Below are positions 33,280 through 41,219 of a stretch of 51,265 nucleotides of DNA, piece by piece. The stretch is from positions 1 to 51,265 of IMG/VR virus record IMGVR_UViG_3300036900_000099. The stretch is one strand, 5' to 3'. The translations under genes and the position numbers were made by a program. Below the pieces are notes generated by a model. That model was given only the letters and a program-made list of their open reading frames with translations. It was not told the origin of the DNA and searched no databases. The stretch's first letter is position 1. Every line of letters starts with the position of its first letter. This stretch comes from a virus.

Positions 33280-34141
33280 TGTAAACTACCCTCCCGTGTT
33301 TGTCTATTTCTTTTACGTTTTTAGGTTCACGTACAACCTTTGTTAAGTAAACTATTTTAGGTTTACTTCTTTCTGCGTAGATGAAGGTTCGGAGATGAGG
33401 ATGGCAGACGTAGCGCATCTCGTCGTAGCTTGCTCTAGTGTCGAGCTTAACGTTTCCACTTGCTTGGAAAGGTTCTGTTCCACAGCCGCAAGCCGGCGGT
33501 TGAGGGAGAGCAACAATCCTTTGATAATCCCTAAGTCTTTTTTCGATGTGATCTGGTCTATGCTTGTGTTCATGTAATGCTAAATGTCCTAGTTCTTTAC
33601 CGATGCCCAATAAGTATCCACGATCTTTTACGGTTGTAAGTGGGTCAAGTGCACTCCCGCTAAGATAAGCGTCAAGCTGATCAAGATAACCAAAGCTGTC
33701 ATCCTGCTCAATGGACCCAGACTTGAGCTTCTCCAAAGCCAAGACGCTAGAAGACTTAACATCGACCAAGCAGCCATCAATAACAGCGTCCCGATGACCC
33801 AGGACACCACAGACTTCCAGTTCATCCTGCTCTCCTGTGACTGTGTGGCCAGCGGCACGTGCTAGTGTCAAGACCAAAGCTTCAAGGATGTGTCCGTACA
33901 TCAGTTTAATGTGGACCCAAGGTGGGAGTGGAGCAGCTAATTCAGGAGTGTGTACACTGTGCCATAAGGCTTTGGGACATCTAGGTCCTAACTTCGACAA
34001 GCGAAGTCCGTTCCGGCGTACCTTTTCAGTGTCTAACCGTTTCGAGATGTCCCTAGCCAACAGTTCGGATAACTTAGGAGTCATCCAATCGGTATTTACA
34101 ATCTTATAGATGTCAGGGATTAGAGTATGAATTGTTTTCAA
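33221..34141 (-). CDS. PD-(D/E)xK exonuclease, RecB/Cas4-like, 306 aa
   Basis: Core nuclease signature GHRDAVIDGCLVDVKSSS (Asp near 123-127, then Asp-x-Lys) preceded by a helix with His/Glu (MYGHILEALVLTLARAAG) and followed by the QLDAYL segment, as in RecB-family and phage-type nucleases. Cys residues near 218-220 (ACGCG) could hold a metal or Fe-S site but are not arranged as in classic Cas4. It stands where T7 has its gp6 exonuclease, just before endonuclease I, so it may do the same work with a different fold. Confidence 0.85.
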   Translation of the reverse strand: MKTIHTLIPDIYKIVNTDWMTPKLSELLARDISKRLDTEKVRRNGLRLSKLGPRCPKALWHSVHTPELAAPLPPWVHIKLMYGHILEALVLTLARAAGHTVTGEQDELEVCGVLGHRDAVIDGCLVDVKSSSVLALEKLKSGSIEQDDSFGYLDQLDAYLSGSALDPLTTVKDRGYLLGIGKELGHLALHEHKHRPDHIEKRLRDYQRIVALPQPPACGCGTEPFQASGNVKLDTRASYDEMRYVCHPHLRTFIYAERSKPKIVYLTKVVREPKNVKEIDKHGRVVYNGLPNVTWPMQMPEPVAGV

Positions 34142-34440
34142 TGATTGTTCACAATCAGTCTGAGAAGATATGCGGAAAGGTCGAGAAGTTTAACGAGTCC
34201 TAGTCCCCAGCCATAAAACGCAAATACTGAGAGAATGCCTAGGAATGGCAGTCCGAAGAAAAAGATAACCCAAACAATTCGTTTTGTCAACTCTTTTTTC
34301 TTCTTAGCTGCATCATCTTTCTTCTTCTTTTCACTTTCATTACGCTTATCAGCGCGGTTCTTTCTTCGACGAGGTGGACGTTGCGGATTGTTGTTGTATC
34401 CCCCGCCCTGGGGAACGATGATAATCGGGGGCTGGTTCAT
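34138..34440 (-). CDS. Membrane protein with basic tail, 100 aa
   Basis: Opens MNQPPIIIVPQGGGYNNNP, then a very basic stretch (PPRRRKNRADKRN and KKKK runs), then two hydrophobic segments (VWVIFFFGLPFLGILSVFAF and later). The N-terminal 20 residues are paralogous to those of the gene at 34541-34738. Overlaps the nuclease start (ATGA). Function unknown, probably inner membrane. Confidence 0.75.
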   Translation of the reverse strand: MNQPPIIIVPQGGGYNNNPQRPPRRRKNRADKRNESEKKKKDDAAKKKKELTKRIVWVIFFFGLPFLGILSVFAFYGWGLGLVKLLDLSAYLLRLIVNNH

Positions 34441-34540
34441 TGCTCGTATCCTTTGTGAACCCTGCTTTACAGAAATCGCATTTACATCCTATTGGATGTG
34501 TTGTCTGTCCATGTTTTAAAGTCCTCGGGGGTTGGTTCAT
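34349..34540 (-). CDS. Small Cys-rich protein, 63 aa
   Basis: Opens MNQPPRTLKHGQTTHPIGC with CKCDFCK, a possible zinc knuckle. The last third overlaps the N-terminus of the 100-aa gene in another frame. The shared MNQPP opening may reflect duplication of the ribosome-binding region. Modest support. Confidence 0.5.
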   Translation of the reverse strand: MNQPPRTLKHGQTTHPIGCKCDFCKAGFTKDTSNEPAPDYHRSPGRGIQQQSATSTSSKKEPR

Positions 34541-34738
34541 TTATATCTCCCAAAACCAGAGAGGGGTGGTATCTTTTGCTTCGTCCCGGAAGCCTTCAAC
34601 AATCACAATGACCATCCAGAATAACACAATCACGATTCCTATTAGCCATTGCATTGGAAGTCTCCTATGTTTGGAGGGAGTGTTGTTGTAGTCTCCCCTT
34701 CCGCCAGGGGTAACTATGATCGGCGGACCGCTATTCAT
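34541..34738 (-). CDS. Single-pass membrane protein, 65 aa
   Basis: GGAAGG before ATG 34738. N-terminus MNSGPPIIVTPGGRGDYNN is paralogous to the 100-aa gene; the rest (WLIGIVIVLFWMVIVIVEGF and a PLWFW end) is paralogous to the 48-aa gene at 34739-34885. A second ATG at 34651 has AGGAG at 7 bases, so a short form lacking the N-terminal part may also be made. Confidence 0.7.
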   Translation of the reverse strand: MNSGPPIIVTPGGRGDYNNTPSKHRRLPMQWLIGIVIVLFWMVIVIVEGFRDEAKDTTPLWFWEI

Positions 34739-34907
34739 TTACACCTTCCAAAACCACAGAGGTTGGGTATCTTTTGCATTCCGGGAAGCTTTTGCCTGGA
34801 AGCCTGGGACAATCACATCGCCCATCCAACATAATACAATCACGATCAACAAGAGGGTCGATGAGAATGTTGAGATTGGTTCCATTGGAAGTTTTCGTCT
34901 TTTTCAT
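34731..34907 (-). CDS. Alternative overlapping frame, Cys-rich, 58 aa
   Basis: ATG 34907 follows AGGAG at ideal spacing and the stop overlaps the next start (ATGAATAG). Product has GRCDCPRLPGKSFPECKRYP, similar to the GRCKCQNPWQECKHIHP of the 72-aa protein at 33061. It lies over the 48-aa membrane gene in another frame, so either both are expressed or one is a shadow. Confidence 0.45.
   Translation of the reverse strand: MKKTKTSNGTNLNILIDPLVDRDCIMLDGRCDCPRLPGKSFPECKRYPTSVVLEGVNE
34739..34885 (-). CDS. Small membrane protein, tandem paralogue, 48 aa
   Basis: Product LLLIVIVLCWMGDVIVPGF with an end DTQPLWFWKV, clearly related to the neighbouring gene (IVIVLFWMVIVIVEGF ... PLWFWEI); DNA similarity extends past the stop, so this is a local tandem duplication. 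The ribosome-binding site is weak. The same DNA is open in a second frame (34731-34907). Confidence 0.6.
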   Translation of the reverse strand: MEPISTFSSTLLLIVIVLCWMGDVIVPGFQAKASRNAKDTQPLWFWKV

Positions 34908-34985
34908 CTTATTCTCCTATGAATGTGGAGGGAGTGGCCGTTAGACCTCCTCCCTCGCTGCGGCATACTCTACGCACGCATCATC

Positions 34986-35054
34986 TTAAGGTGGACCCGT
35001 GCTCCAAGTTTGGGAGCGATATAACGTATCTCGCAAATCATTAGAGTGCTTCAT
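34986..35054 (-). CDS. Possible leader peptide, 22 aa
   Basis: A full AAGGAGGT site lies 5 bases before the ATG, the strongest ribosome-binding site in the minus-strand arm, yet the frame is only 22 codons (MKHSNDLRDTLYRSQTW and a few more). It lies at the 3' edge of the large structured region. It could be a real small protein or a translated boundary of that RNA. Confidence 0.4.
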   Translation of the reverse strand: MKHSNDLRDTLYRSQTWSTGPP

Positions 35055-36881
35055 CCGTAACCTCCTTACGTTTGAGGACTTTAGCGTGCCTAATGTACAC
35101 GCTACCAATGCCGTTTTACCTTCGACGGTAGACCACCGCTCAGGTTAGTTCCGACACGCTTCTAGACGCTGTATACGCTAATCTGGCGTACCTTGGCGGT
35201 AGCGAGGTAGACTTACTAGGACATTGATTGAGATGAATACCGACTAGAACCGGCTCTATGCAATCTCCGTCTTCGTTTCATTCTACCTTTGGTTACGTTG
35301 CCCGTATAGAAGGGCTTATCTTTCACGTGTTACGACGTACATGGAGTTTTATAGCTCCTGCGATTTTTCTACTAATTCTCCATACTTTCAGATGGTTTCG
35401 GATCTTGTTCCCACCTTCGAGTATTTCAGTTAGTTATCGCAGTACAAGCGCATCACCATCACCAGCCATGTCGTGGCCAGCTATCTTCGACAAGTATAAC
35501 ACGCTACCGGAGCCTTTATCTCAACATTACCTAGTTCATCACTTCGGTACGTTGTTAACGGGGTATACGTGCTTTTGCTTTGGCTTTCCTACTCATCCTG
35601 GTGAGTGTTGATATTAACCAAAGGTTCTTTCAGGGTTTGCTTTCCAATCCATGACGTCACCCATTTGTGAAGCATTTAATTGGAGCGTGTCCTATAGCCG
35701 AGAGTTTGCGTTACCACGGGCAGATCGTTACTTCTGCATCATTTATCTGTTGGTTTCACCCAACCCACCTACGATAGCTTAATCTCACATACGTAAGCCA
35801 GCGTTCAGGCGCTAGGGCCTGGGAGGGTTCGAACCTCCAATACCTTTTACTTACTGGGAGAGCGACATCTTGGTTTTTCCGCCTACCGCGTGTGTCTGCG
35901 AGTAAACCAGTCTCCTGGTCCCAAGATAGCTTCTGGTATGTCTCAGAGTTTGGACGAGCAGTGAAATGGCTTACCCATACTCTTGGGGAATTCAACCCCA
36001 ACCTCTCTGAGTGGACCAATCCCGTGAGGGGCTTTTCGGTCACCGTGACAAATATAAACCTCCGCTCTTTTTGCATCTTAGGTATTCCGTTAAGACGGAA
36101 ACACCGAGGGACACCCTTACTTGTCCGTGCTTGTCTTATTCATTCTGCTTTCAGCAGTAGCGTTGTCTAGATCGTTTTCCCCTGAGTGATTTCACCAATC
36201 CGTCAAGGTAATTTTCAATCTTCCGGTACGCCGCTTTGGTCCAGATACTCACAGAACTTTTATTGCCGATGCTCACTTCCTTGCGGTTGCCATATCAACT
36301 CACTTAGCCTTAAGACTTTGGACATCTATCGGACAGTGTTTGATACATCGTTACGCCACTCCCCGTTCTAGAGGAGGCAGGACTCGAACCTGCAAAGACC
36401 GTGTTACACAGCACAGTCGAGGAAGACTCCCAAGACTCGTGACCAGGGCCACAATGACTAGAGGCATTCACCGCCTTTCACGTCTACCTGGCTTGTCTTT
36501 TGAACACCTGCTGCACGTCCGCTCACTGTTTGCTACAGACTGCCGGAGAGGCAGTCCCAGGCATAAGCCTGTTCTACTCCACGAAAGCGGTTGCTTTTTA
36601 GTCTCCATCGCACCGCACGGGCTACAAGACGGGCGGGATCGCACCCCTTTATTCTCTAGCCGAGCTAGAGTTCTACCTCAGTCACGCTATATGGAGCCGT
36701 CCTGGGACTTAACCATTAGTAGTGAGTTCAGTAGACCAAAGATGAAACCTAAGGCTGTTGCAACAACACTGGACAGCGGGCACCACGCTGAACCGCACGT
36801 ACCGTGACCGTGATCTGTTGCATCTAATACCTAGCGTAAATTTCATCCTTGGGATTGGCTTCACCAAGAAAGCGTGAGTAG
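35055..36881 (-). ncRNA. Candidate large structured non-coding RNA region
   Basis: About 1.8 kb without a credible gene inside an otherwise packed operon. On the minus strand there are many perfect hairpins: GACTGCC/GGCAGTC (36538-36556), TTCCGT/ACGGAA (36085-36100), TCTAGC/GCTAGA (36655-36669), a 7-bp closing stem CTCAGAG/CTCTGAG around 70 nt (35942-36011), and T-arm-like hairpins with TTCGAAC and TTCGAGT loops (35822-35838, 36377-36393). Frames open here give peptides typical of reading through tRNA-like DNA. No complete cloverleaf could be folded by eye. The size, hairpin density and tRNA-like parts recall phage GOLLD or ROOL RNAs; identity is not proved. Confidence 0.5.
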
Positions 36882-37040
36882 TTACTCACCCTGGTCTTTC
36901 TCAGTTGCCAAACTGTGAAGCACTTGTAGGAGCACATTTATCGTCTCTGTTAAGACGAGTTTGCTATGTGGTCCTTTCGTGTTACTTCGAATTACTTTTA
37001 ACTCTTCGATTAAACGTTTTAACTCTTGTTCTCGCGTCAT
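36882..37040 (-). CDS. Small helical protein, 52 aa
   Basis: AGGAGGA with a 7-base gap before the ATG. The product is a charged amphipathic helix pair (MTREQELKRLIEELKVIRSN then LTETINVLLQVLHSLA). It is the last gene before the structured region, which may share its transcript. No family recognised. Confidence 0.7.
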   Translation of the reverse strand: MTREQELKRLIEELKVIRSNTKGPHSKLVLTETINVLLQVLHSLATEKDQGE

Positions 37041-37297
37041 GTTGCGTTCCTCCTAAAGGTCTCGGGGAGGAAGGAATGTGAGCACAGGGAGGACTCTCCT
37101 CCCTCCCCGCCGTGGTCCTCTTCCTCTTGCGTTAGGTTGAGGCACGGGAACTGTAAAGAAGCGTAACCTGACTGTACCACGTGCGTATAGAGCGCATCCA
37201 GCTATAACTACGCTCCTTTGCCTAGGGCGACTTAGGCTGGCGCCAGCCACCAGGGCCAGTGCATAAAAGCACACAAATACTGCCAGGACTAGTCAGG
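37041..37297 (-). other. Intergenic stretch with hairpins, no supported gene
   Basis: A 73-codon frame (37053-37274) has no ribosome-binding site and an Arg/Pro-rich translation, so I do not call it. The stretch holds a CTGGCGCCAG palindrome and a sequence TTAGGTTGAGGCACGGGAAC (37131-37150) that nearly recurs at 45931-45950, both upstream of structured intergenic DNA. Probably untranslated RNA. Confidence 0.4.
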
Positions 37298-37504
37298 TTA
37301 CTTATACACGGTAAGTTTAACCGTGGTTATCTCTTGACCGGGGTATTCCCCAACGTTGATCGGTCTCATGGCGGTACGACATCGCCATTTGAAAACTTTC
37401 TTTAGACGTTTACCACGTCCTCTCCCTTTACTCACTAACTTCTCAACAAGTACCTTTTCACATAAGAGCACTTGTTTGTAGTAAATCGTTTCTTCGCCAG
37501 CCAT
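37298..37504 (-). CDS. Basic protein ending in VKLTVYK, 68 aa
   Basis: GGAGGTG precedes ATG 37504. Middle is strongly basic (SKGRGRGKRLKKVFKWRCR). The last seven residues are VKLTVYK, one of six copies of this peptide at ends of early proteins. No domain recognised; nucleic-acid binding is plausible from charge. Confidence 0.75.
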   Translation of the reverse strand: MAGEETIYYKQVLLCEKVLVEKLVSKGRGRGKRLKKVFKWRCRTAMRPINVGEYPGQEITTVKLTVYK

Positions 37505-37528
37505 ACTACACCTCCAACTTTAGAAAAG

Positions 37529-37576
37529 CGAAAGGGCACCCTAACCTTCACGAAGACAGTTAGCGATGCCCTTTCG
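37529..37576 (-). terminator. Intergenic hairpin with U-rich tail
   Basis: Stem CGAAAGGGCA / TGCCCTTTCG (37529-37538 with 37567-37576) with inner CTAAC / GTTAG. Minus-strand reading continues into CTTTTCTAAAG, so it may act as a terminator or an RNA-processing site between the SSB cluster and the 68-aa gene. Confidence 0.6.
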
Positions 37577-37629
37577 TCTTTCTGAAGGTTCCTTACATTG
37601 TCTACCTACAACTTCTTCCTCTTACGGTA

Positions 37630-37872
37630 TTACTGGACGTCTTCCAGCGTAACCGTGCCGGGAGCCAGCGTGAACTTGGCGAGTTTCACAGCCTGCCAAA
37701 CCGGGGTGTTCTCCCAGTCCTTCGCCGCCCGCTTAGAAGCTTCTTTCGTAGCATCTTCGAGGTTGTCGAAGGTATCGTAATGAACCTTATACTTTTTGAA
37801 GTCACTCATGTTAAGTTCTCTCTTTCTTGTAGATTTAACGATTTCACAAAATCTTTCGAATTGCGCCATCAT
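37630..37872 (-). CDS. Hypothetical protein downstream of SSB, 80 aa
   Basis: ATG 37872 follows the SSB stop by one base (TGAAATG). A later ATG at 37809 (59 aa, MSDFKKYKVHYDTFDNLEDA) is an alternative. Small soluble protein with a KEASKRAAKDWENTP helix and a beta-like end (AKFTLAPGTVTLEDV). Likely cotranslated with SSB and related to DNA replication by position. Confidence 0.7.
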   Translation of the reverse strand: MMAQFERFCEIVKSTRKRELNMSDFKKYKVHYDTFDNLEDATKEASKRAAKDWENTPVWQAVKLAKFTLAPGTVTLEDVQ

Positions 37873-37873
37873 T

Positions 37874-38350
37874 TCACCATATAGGGTCTGGTAGTGCCGT
37901 TAACGCAGCAGCTGCCTTCTGACCCTCAGGAGGAAACTGTTTGATATTAGGTTCCACTAGATTATGAATGCGTACTGCACCCAGTCGTATAGCGATACCT
38001 TGCTCTTGCGTTATTGGCTTACGGTAGTTGTATACCGTAATCATGCACGTGACGTCGCTGCCGTTTCCTATCATTCCAAGGTAGGGAATGCCATCCTTGA
38101 TGAGAGAGATTGGCTGCATCTTAGTCATGACGCCGCGTATTTTCTTTTCGACTGGACAACGTAGAGTTACGAACTCACCGTCTTCATCTTTGCGCAGTCG
38201 GTTAAGAATGCCTTCTTGTTTTAGTTTAGCCCATTCGACTTTGGATGCGTCATCTAGATAAAGATTAACGGACCAATAGCCAAATCTATCGGGTTGATGA
38301 AAGTTTGCGAACTTGGTCTTGCCGCTTAAAAATACTTGTTTTGTAGCCAT
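37874..38350 (-). CDS. Single-stranded DNA-binding protein, 158 aa
   Basis: Protects and organises ssDNA at the replication fork. OB-fold-like phage SSB pattern: FANFHQPDRFGYWSVNLYLD near the start, a basic central part, and DVTCMITVYNYRK. Lies one base downstream of the DNA polymerase gene, as expected for a replication module. The C-terminus is short and ends in DPIW rather than a long acidic tail such as that of T7 gp2.5. Confidence 0.8.
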   Translation of the reverse strand: MATKQVFLSGKTKFANFHQPDRFGYWSVNLYLDDASKVEWAKLKQEGILNRLRKDEDGEFVTLRCPVEKKIRGVMTKMQPISLIKDGIPYLGMIGNGSDVTCMITVYNYRKPITQEQGIAIRLGAVRIHNLVEPNIKQFPPEGQKAAAALTALPDPIW

Positions 38351-38351
38351 A

Positions 38352-40313
38352 TTAATGAGTTTGTTTCCAATTGGTGCCTATTGTATAGTCCTGACGATCA
38401 TCGTCATAATAGCTTCCTGCTAACGGACAATTAAGTTTTAACATAACACCAACGTCTTGTAAAGCTTTATCTTGAGCTTTAGCGATAATTAATGCCTCGT
38501 CCATGAAGTTGTTGCATTCGGTTTGCCATTCATCATGAACGAGGTTCACCAGTAACCAACAGTCTTTACCTAACTCTGCTTCTAGATATTGTATCCAAAG
38601 CAGAGTTGCCATTTTCATAACTATAGCTTCACCACTCTGAAGATAACCGGACATGGCCAGATGGCTCCGGTCTCGAACAGTGTTTCCAGGGATCCCAATT
38701 TTTCTACCATCAAGTCCATAGAACCAGCCTCGTTTGGCATCGGCCGGTATTGTAGTAGACTTAAGAGTTGCGAACCCTTGGTATCTGTCCATAATGTTTT
38801 GAAGAGCGGCATCCGCTTGTTCTGGTGTACATTCAAGTATTTCGGCAAGTTTACCAGCTCCCGCTCCCAGTAACAAGGCAAAAATGTACCGCTTAGCCGC
38901 AGCACGGGACTTACAAACCTTACCGAGGATGGACTGGTTGAGAGAATGTGGGTCACTTTTATCCTCCTTCTTCCCTTCGATAAGAGCTTTAGTAAAGGCT
39001 GGCTCGTTGATGTAATGGGCGAAGATACGCAGCTGGATTGCTGCGGCATCTACACCAACGAGCAGCCTTTTCTTAGGGGCAATAAACAGTGACCGCATTT
39101 CGGAGCCAAGATACTTAACTCTTCCTTGAGTATCAAGGTGGTTAGGTATGTTAGCCATGTTAGGCTTCTGGTGAGCCATGCGATGGGTCCAGGCGCCAAT
39201 ACCTATGAACTGAGCGTGGATACGTTTATCATCCGAGATAAGTTTGGTCCACTCCGTTAAGGTACGGCGCCTAGCTTCTACTAGAATTCTCCGAGCGAGA
39301 GTTCTAGCTGCCTCAGGGGCAGTTTTGGGTAAGGTCTGTAGGTTATTTTCATTAACCTTCCAGCCATATTTCTTGAAATGTTGTTGTCTAAGCCTTAGAG
39401 GTTCTATGGTAAGCGGGTCTGCCTTTTCACGTACTAGGCGGGTTACCTCTCTGTCTGTTAAGATGGAGGTTTTAGTACGATCTTCAGGCTGCCAACCCGC
39501 TGACCATAAAAGGTCTACAACTTGTTTGATGGATGCGGGATTAAACTTAATCCATTCACCGTGGTCTACTGGAACTCCGGCAGTGAGCTCATGAGTCCTG
39601 CTACGCCAAACTTTCGGAATTGAGTTTTGCGCGATAGTTCTGAACTTTGTAGCTTTTGGGGTAAAGGTGTAGATATGTTTCCAAACCGAAGGAAACTTGT
39701 TGATCTGTTCATCGAGTATTTCCAATTCTTTAGTTACTTTATCCAACAGTTTATTAGCTTTGTCAAGATCAAATGCAAAGCCATTATCGTGCATCGCATT
39801 GACCGCTAACCATTGGAACTGATGTTCGGTGAGTATTGCCTGCTGCCACTTGCGGTCTTCAACCACCTTGCGGTACTTGCGGTATATCTTCTCAGATATT
39901 TCCACATCACGCAAGCAATACGTCACCATCTCTTCGCTCAGCTTTGAGAAATCAGAGAACTCTAACTTTTCAAAGCCGAACTCTTTGCCATAGTCTTCGA
40001 TACTATGGCCACCTTCTCTCGGATAGTCTACTAGTTTTGAGAGAATGTATGTATCAATTGTACGGTCTGCGATATTGTTGCAATCAACGTTAAGCAAGCG
40101 CCTAAGATGAGTAAAGTCCCAACCAAGTACATTGTGGCCAATATAAATAGGTCTTTGATCCCAGACGGCTTTGAACCGAGCAACCTCGTCCACATCCTCA
40201 GTAAGATTGCGATAAACATCGACGACTCCTGTGTCCAGGTTCTTCGTTACGATACACCAAATCTTCGTAGGATTATGTAGAGAGTTTGCCTCAACGTCAA
40301 TTACTAATTTCAA
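38352..40313 (-). CDS. T7-type family A DNA polymerase, 653 aa
   Basis: Replicative polymerase with 3'-5' proofreading. Exonuclease: VIDVEANSL (residues 4-12, Asp and Glu metal ligands) and YCLRDVEIS near 127. Polymerase: motif A LLVGVDAAAIQLRIFAHY, motif B KRYIFALLLGAGAGKL, motif C LVNLVHDEWQ with the catalytic His-Asp. Slightly shorter than T7 gp5 (704 aa). Starts with TTG, overlapping the stop of the 27-aa gene (ATTGA), which suggests coupled translation. Confidence 0.95.
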   Translation of the reverse strand: MKLVIDVEANSLHNPTKIWCIVTKNLDTGVVDVYRNLTEDVDEVARFKAVWDQRPIYIGHNVLGWDFTHLRRLLNVDCNNIADRTIDTYILSKLVDYPREGGHSIEDYGKEFGFEKLEFSDFSKLSEEMVTYCLRDVEISEKIYRKYRKVVEDRKWQQAILTEHQFQWLAVNAMHDNGFAFDLDKANKLLDKVTKELEILDEQINKFPSVWKHIYTFTPKATKFRTIAQNSIPKVWRSRTHELTAGVPVDHGEWIKFNPASIKQVVDLLWSAGWQPEDRTKTSILTDREVTRLVREKADPLTIEPLRLRQQHFKKYGWKVNENNLQTLPKTAPEAARTLARRILVEARRRTLTEWTKLISDDKRIHAQFIGIGAWTHRMAHQKPNMANIPNHLDTQGRVKYLGSEMRSLFIAPKKRLLVGVDAAAIQLRIFAHYINEPAFTKALIEGKKEDKSDPHSLNQSILGKVCKSRAAAKRYIFALLLGAGAGKLAEILECTPEQADAALQNIMDRYQGFATLKSTTIPADAKRGWFYGLDGRKIGIPGNTVRDRSHLAMSGYLQSGEAIVMKMATLLWIQYLEAELGKDCWLLVNLVHDEWQTECNNFMDEALIIAKAQDKALQDVGVMLKLNCPLAGSYYDDDRQDYTIGTNWKQTH

Positions 40314-40393
40314 TGTCGATTAAACCATAGAACTAATAAGACAACGATAGTTGGCGTAAATATTACTAACGCTACAGCAACATATTCATTCAT
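40310..40393 (-). CDS. Tiny membrane peptide, 27 aa
   Basis: One hydrophobic helix (MNEYVAVALVIFTPTIVVLL) and a short basic end. Overlaps the polymerase start and the stop of the preceding 29-aa frame, so it belongs to a chain of stop/start overlaps. Function unknown. Confidence 0.5.
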   Translation of the reverse strand: MNEYVAVALVIFTPTIVVLLVLWFNRH

Positions 40394-40479
40394 GCTACAT
40401 ACCTCTGTTTTACTTCTTGGTACGTCTTTGTGCTCGTCTCAATGAACTGTTCCCAACGTGGATCGCGTGAGTTACGCAT
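40390..40479 (-). CDS. Small charged peptide, 29 aa
   Basis: ATG overlaps the stop of the upstream 40472-40933 gene, and its stop overlaps the next start. Product MRNSRDPRWEQFIETSTKTY plus nine residues. Supported only by the perfect chain of overlaps. Confidence 0.45.
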   Translation of the reverse strand: MRNSRDPRWEQFIETSTKTYQEVKQRYVA

Positions 40480-40933
40480 CCACGTCAAGCTTGTGTTGAT
40501 CTGGCGTAGCAGGTTCCATGTTTGCTGGTCGATCGGTCCTATTACCTGTCCCATAAATAATTTCCACTAGTTTATTCTTGTTGCAAAATTCTCTCGGAGT
40601 TACCCAAATATCTTGTTGTTCTCCAAGAGTAAGTAGGCGCGCAAAGCGTGTCTTACGCTTAATGATCCAATGCTGAACATCGTACCCTAGCATAGAAGGC
40701 TCTTTGCGCGCTATAAATTCGGAACCTACTGGTAATGGAGAAAGATAATCTCCATCACTTTGGACTGTTCCGGGGAGCAACGCGAGTTTGGGTTGCTCGG
40801 GTGTAATAAGTTGGTTTACCATTTCTTTTTGTGTCTCTTTCTGATTTGGCAACGCTCTTGTCGTTGCCGTTGGTATTTCCCTGTACATGAACAGGTTTGG
40901 GTCCAGTGGAAAGTAGCCTATACGCTTGAGCAT
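40472..40933 (-). CDS. Hypothetical early protein, about 153 aa
   Basis: ATG 40933 follows GGAGAG; a frame-mate start exists at 40951. Its first 60 codons overlap the end of the 154-aa gene in another frame. The folded part seems to be the C-terminal two-thirds (GYDVQHWIIKRKTRFARLL and DIWVTPREFCN). No family recognised. Confidence 0.65.
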   Translation of the reverse strand: MLKRIGYFPLDPNLFMYREIPTATTRALPNQKETQKEMVNQLITPEQPKLALLPGTVQSDGDYLSPLPVGSEFIARKEPSMLGYDVQHWIIKRKTRFARLLTLGEQQDIWVTPREFCNKNKLVEIIYGTGNRTDRPANMEPATPDQHKLDVDA

Positions 40934-41219
40934 GTTTGTCACTCTCCACATCTTGTCTTTTCTGCACGTACTCTTCCCAAGTAAGTTCTTCGCCTACTAA
41001 TGTATAGCGAGAATTCTTGGTTTCAAGTGCGCGATATCCGAACTGATTAGGTGGGGATATGGAAACTACTACACTTGTATGTCCCCATAAACCTTTGAAT
41101 TGTGGGTGGTCTACAAATAAACCACAGATGCAATTAGCAAAATACTTTAAATATATCCAATGTTGGATACGTCCTTTGTGTGGCTTTTCGTTATCATTCC
41201 ATACGGTTAGTTTTACCAT
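40755..41219 (-). CDS. Protein with N-terminal VKLTVW peptide, 154 aa
   Basis: GGAGAAAAACC precedes the ATG. It opens MVKLTVWNDNEKPHK, the only copy of the recurring VKLTV peptide at an N-terminus. The first 100 residues look folded (aromatic-rich, CICGLFVDHPQFKGLWG); the last 50 are polar and repetitive and overlap the next gene. Function unknown. Confidence 0.7.
   Translation of the reverse strand: MVKLTVWNDNEKPHKGRIQHWIYLKYFANCICGLFVDHPQFKGLWGHTSVVVSISPPNQFGYRALETKNSRYTLVGEELTWEEYVQKRQDVESDKHAQAYRLLSTGPKPVHVQGNTNGNDKSVAKSERDTKRNGKPTYYTRATQTRVAPRNSPK

Noticed and set aside
35258-35611. 117-codon plus-strand frame
   Set aside because: Lies within the structured region, no ribosome-binding site, composition unlike phage proteins here.
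36596-36730. tRNA gene for Arg (anticodon arm CTCTA-GCTCGGC-TAGAG)
   Set aside because: The stem is perfect, but position 33 is C, the T-stem has mismatches and neither acceptor candidate fits the usual spacing, so no tRNA is called.
36340-36807. 155-codon plus-strand frame
   Set aside because: Its translation (GGRTRTCKDR and similar) is what T-arm DNA read backwards gives; no ribosome-binding site, opposite to all neighbours and lying over the hairpin-rich RNA region.
37053-37274. 73-codon minus-strand frame
   Set aside because: Arg/Pro/Gly-rich, no ribosome-binding site, contains palindromic DNA; better seen as untranslated RNA.
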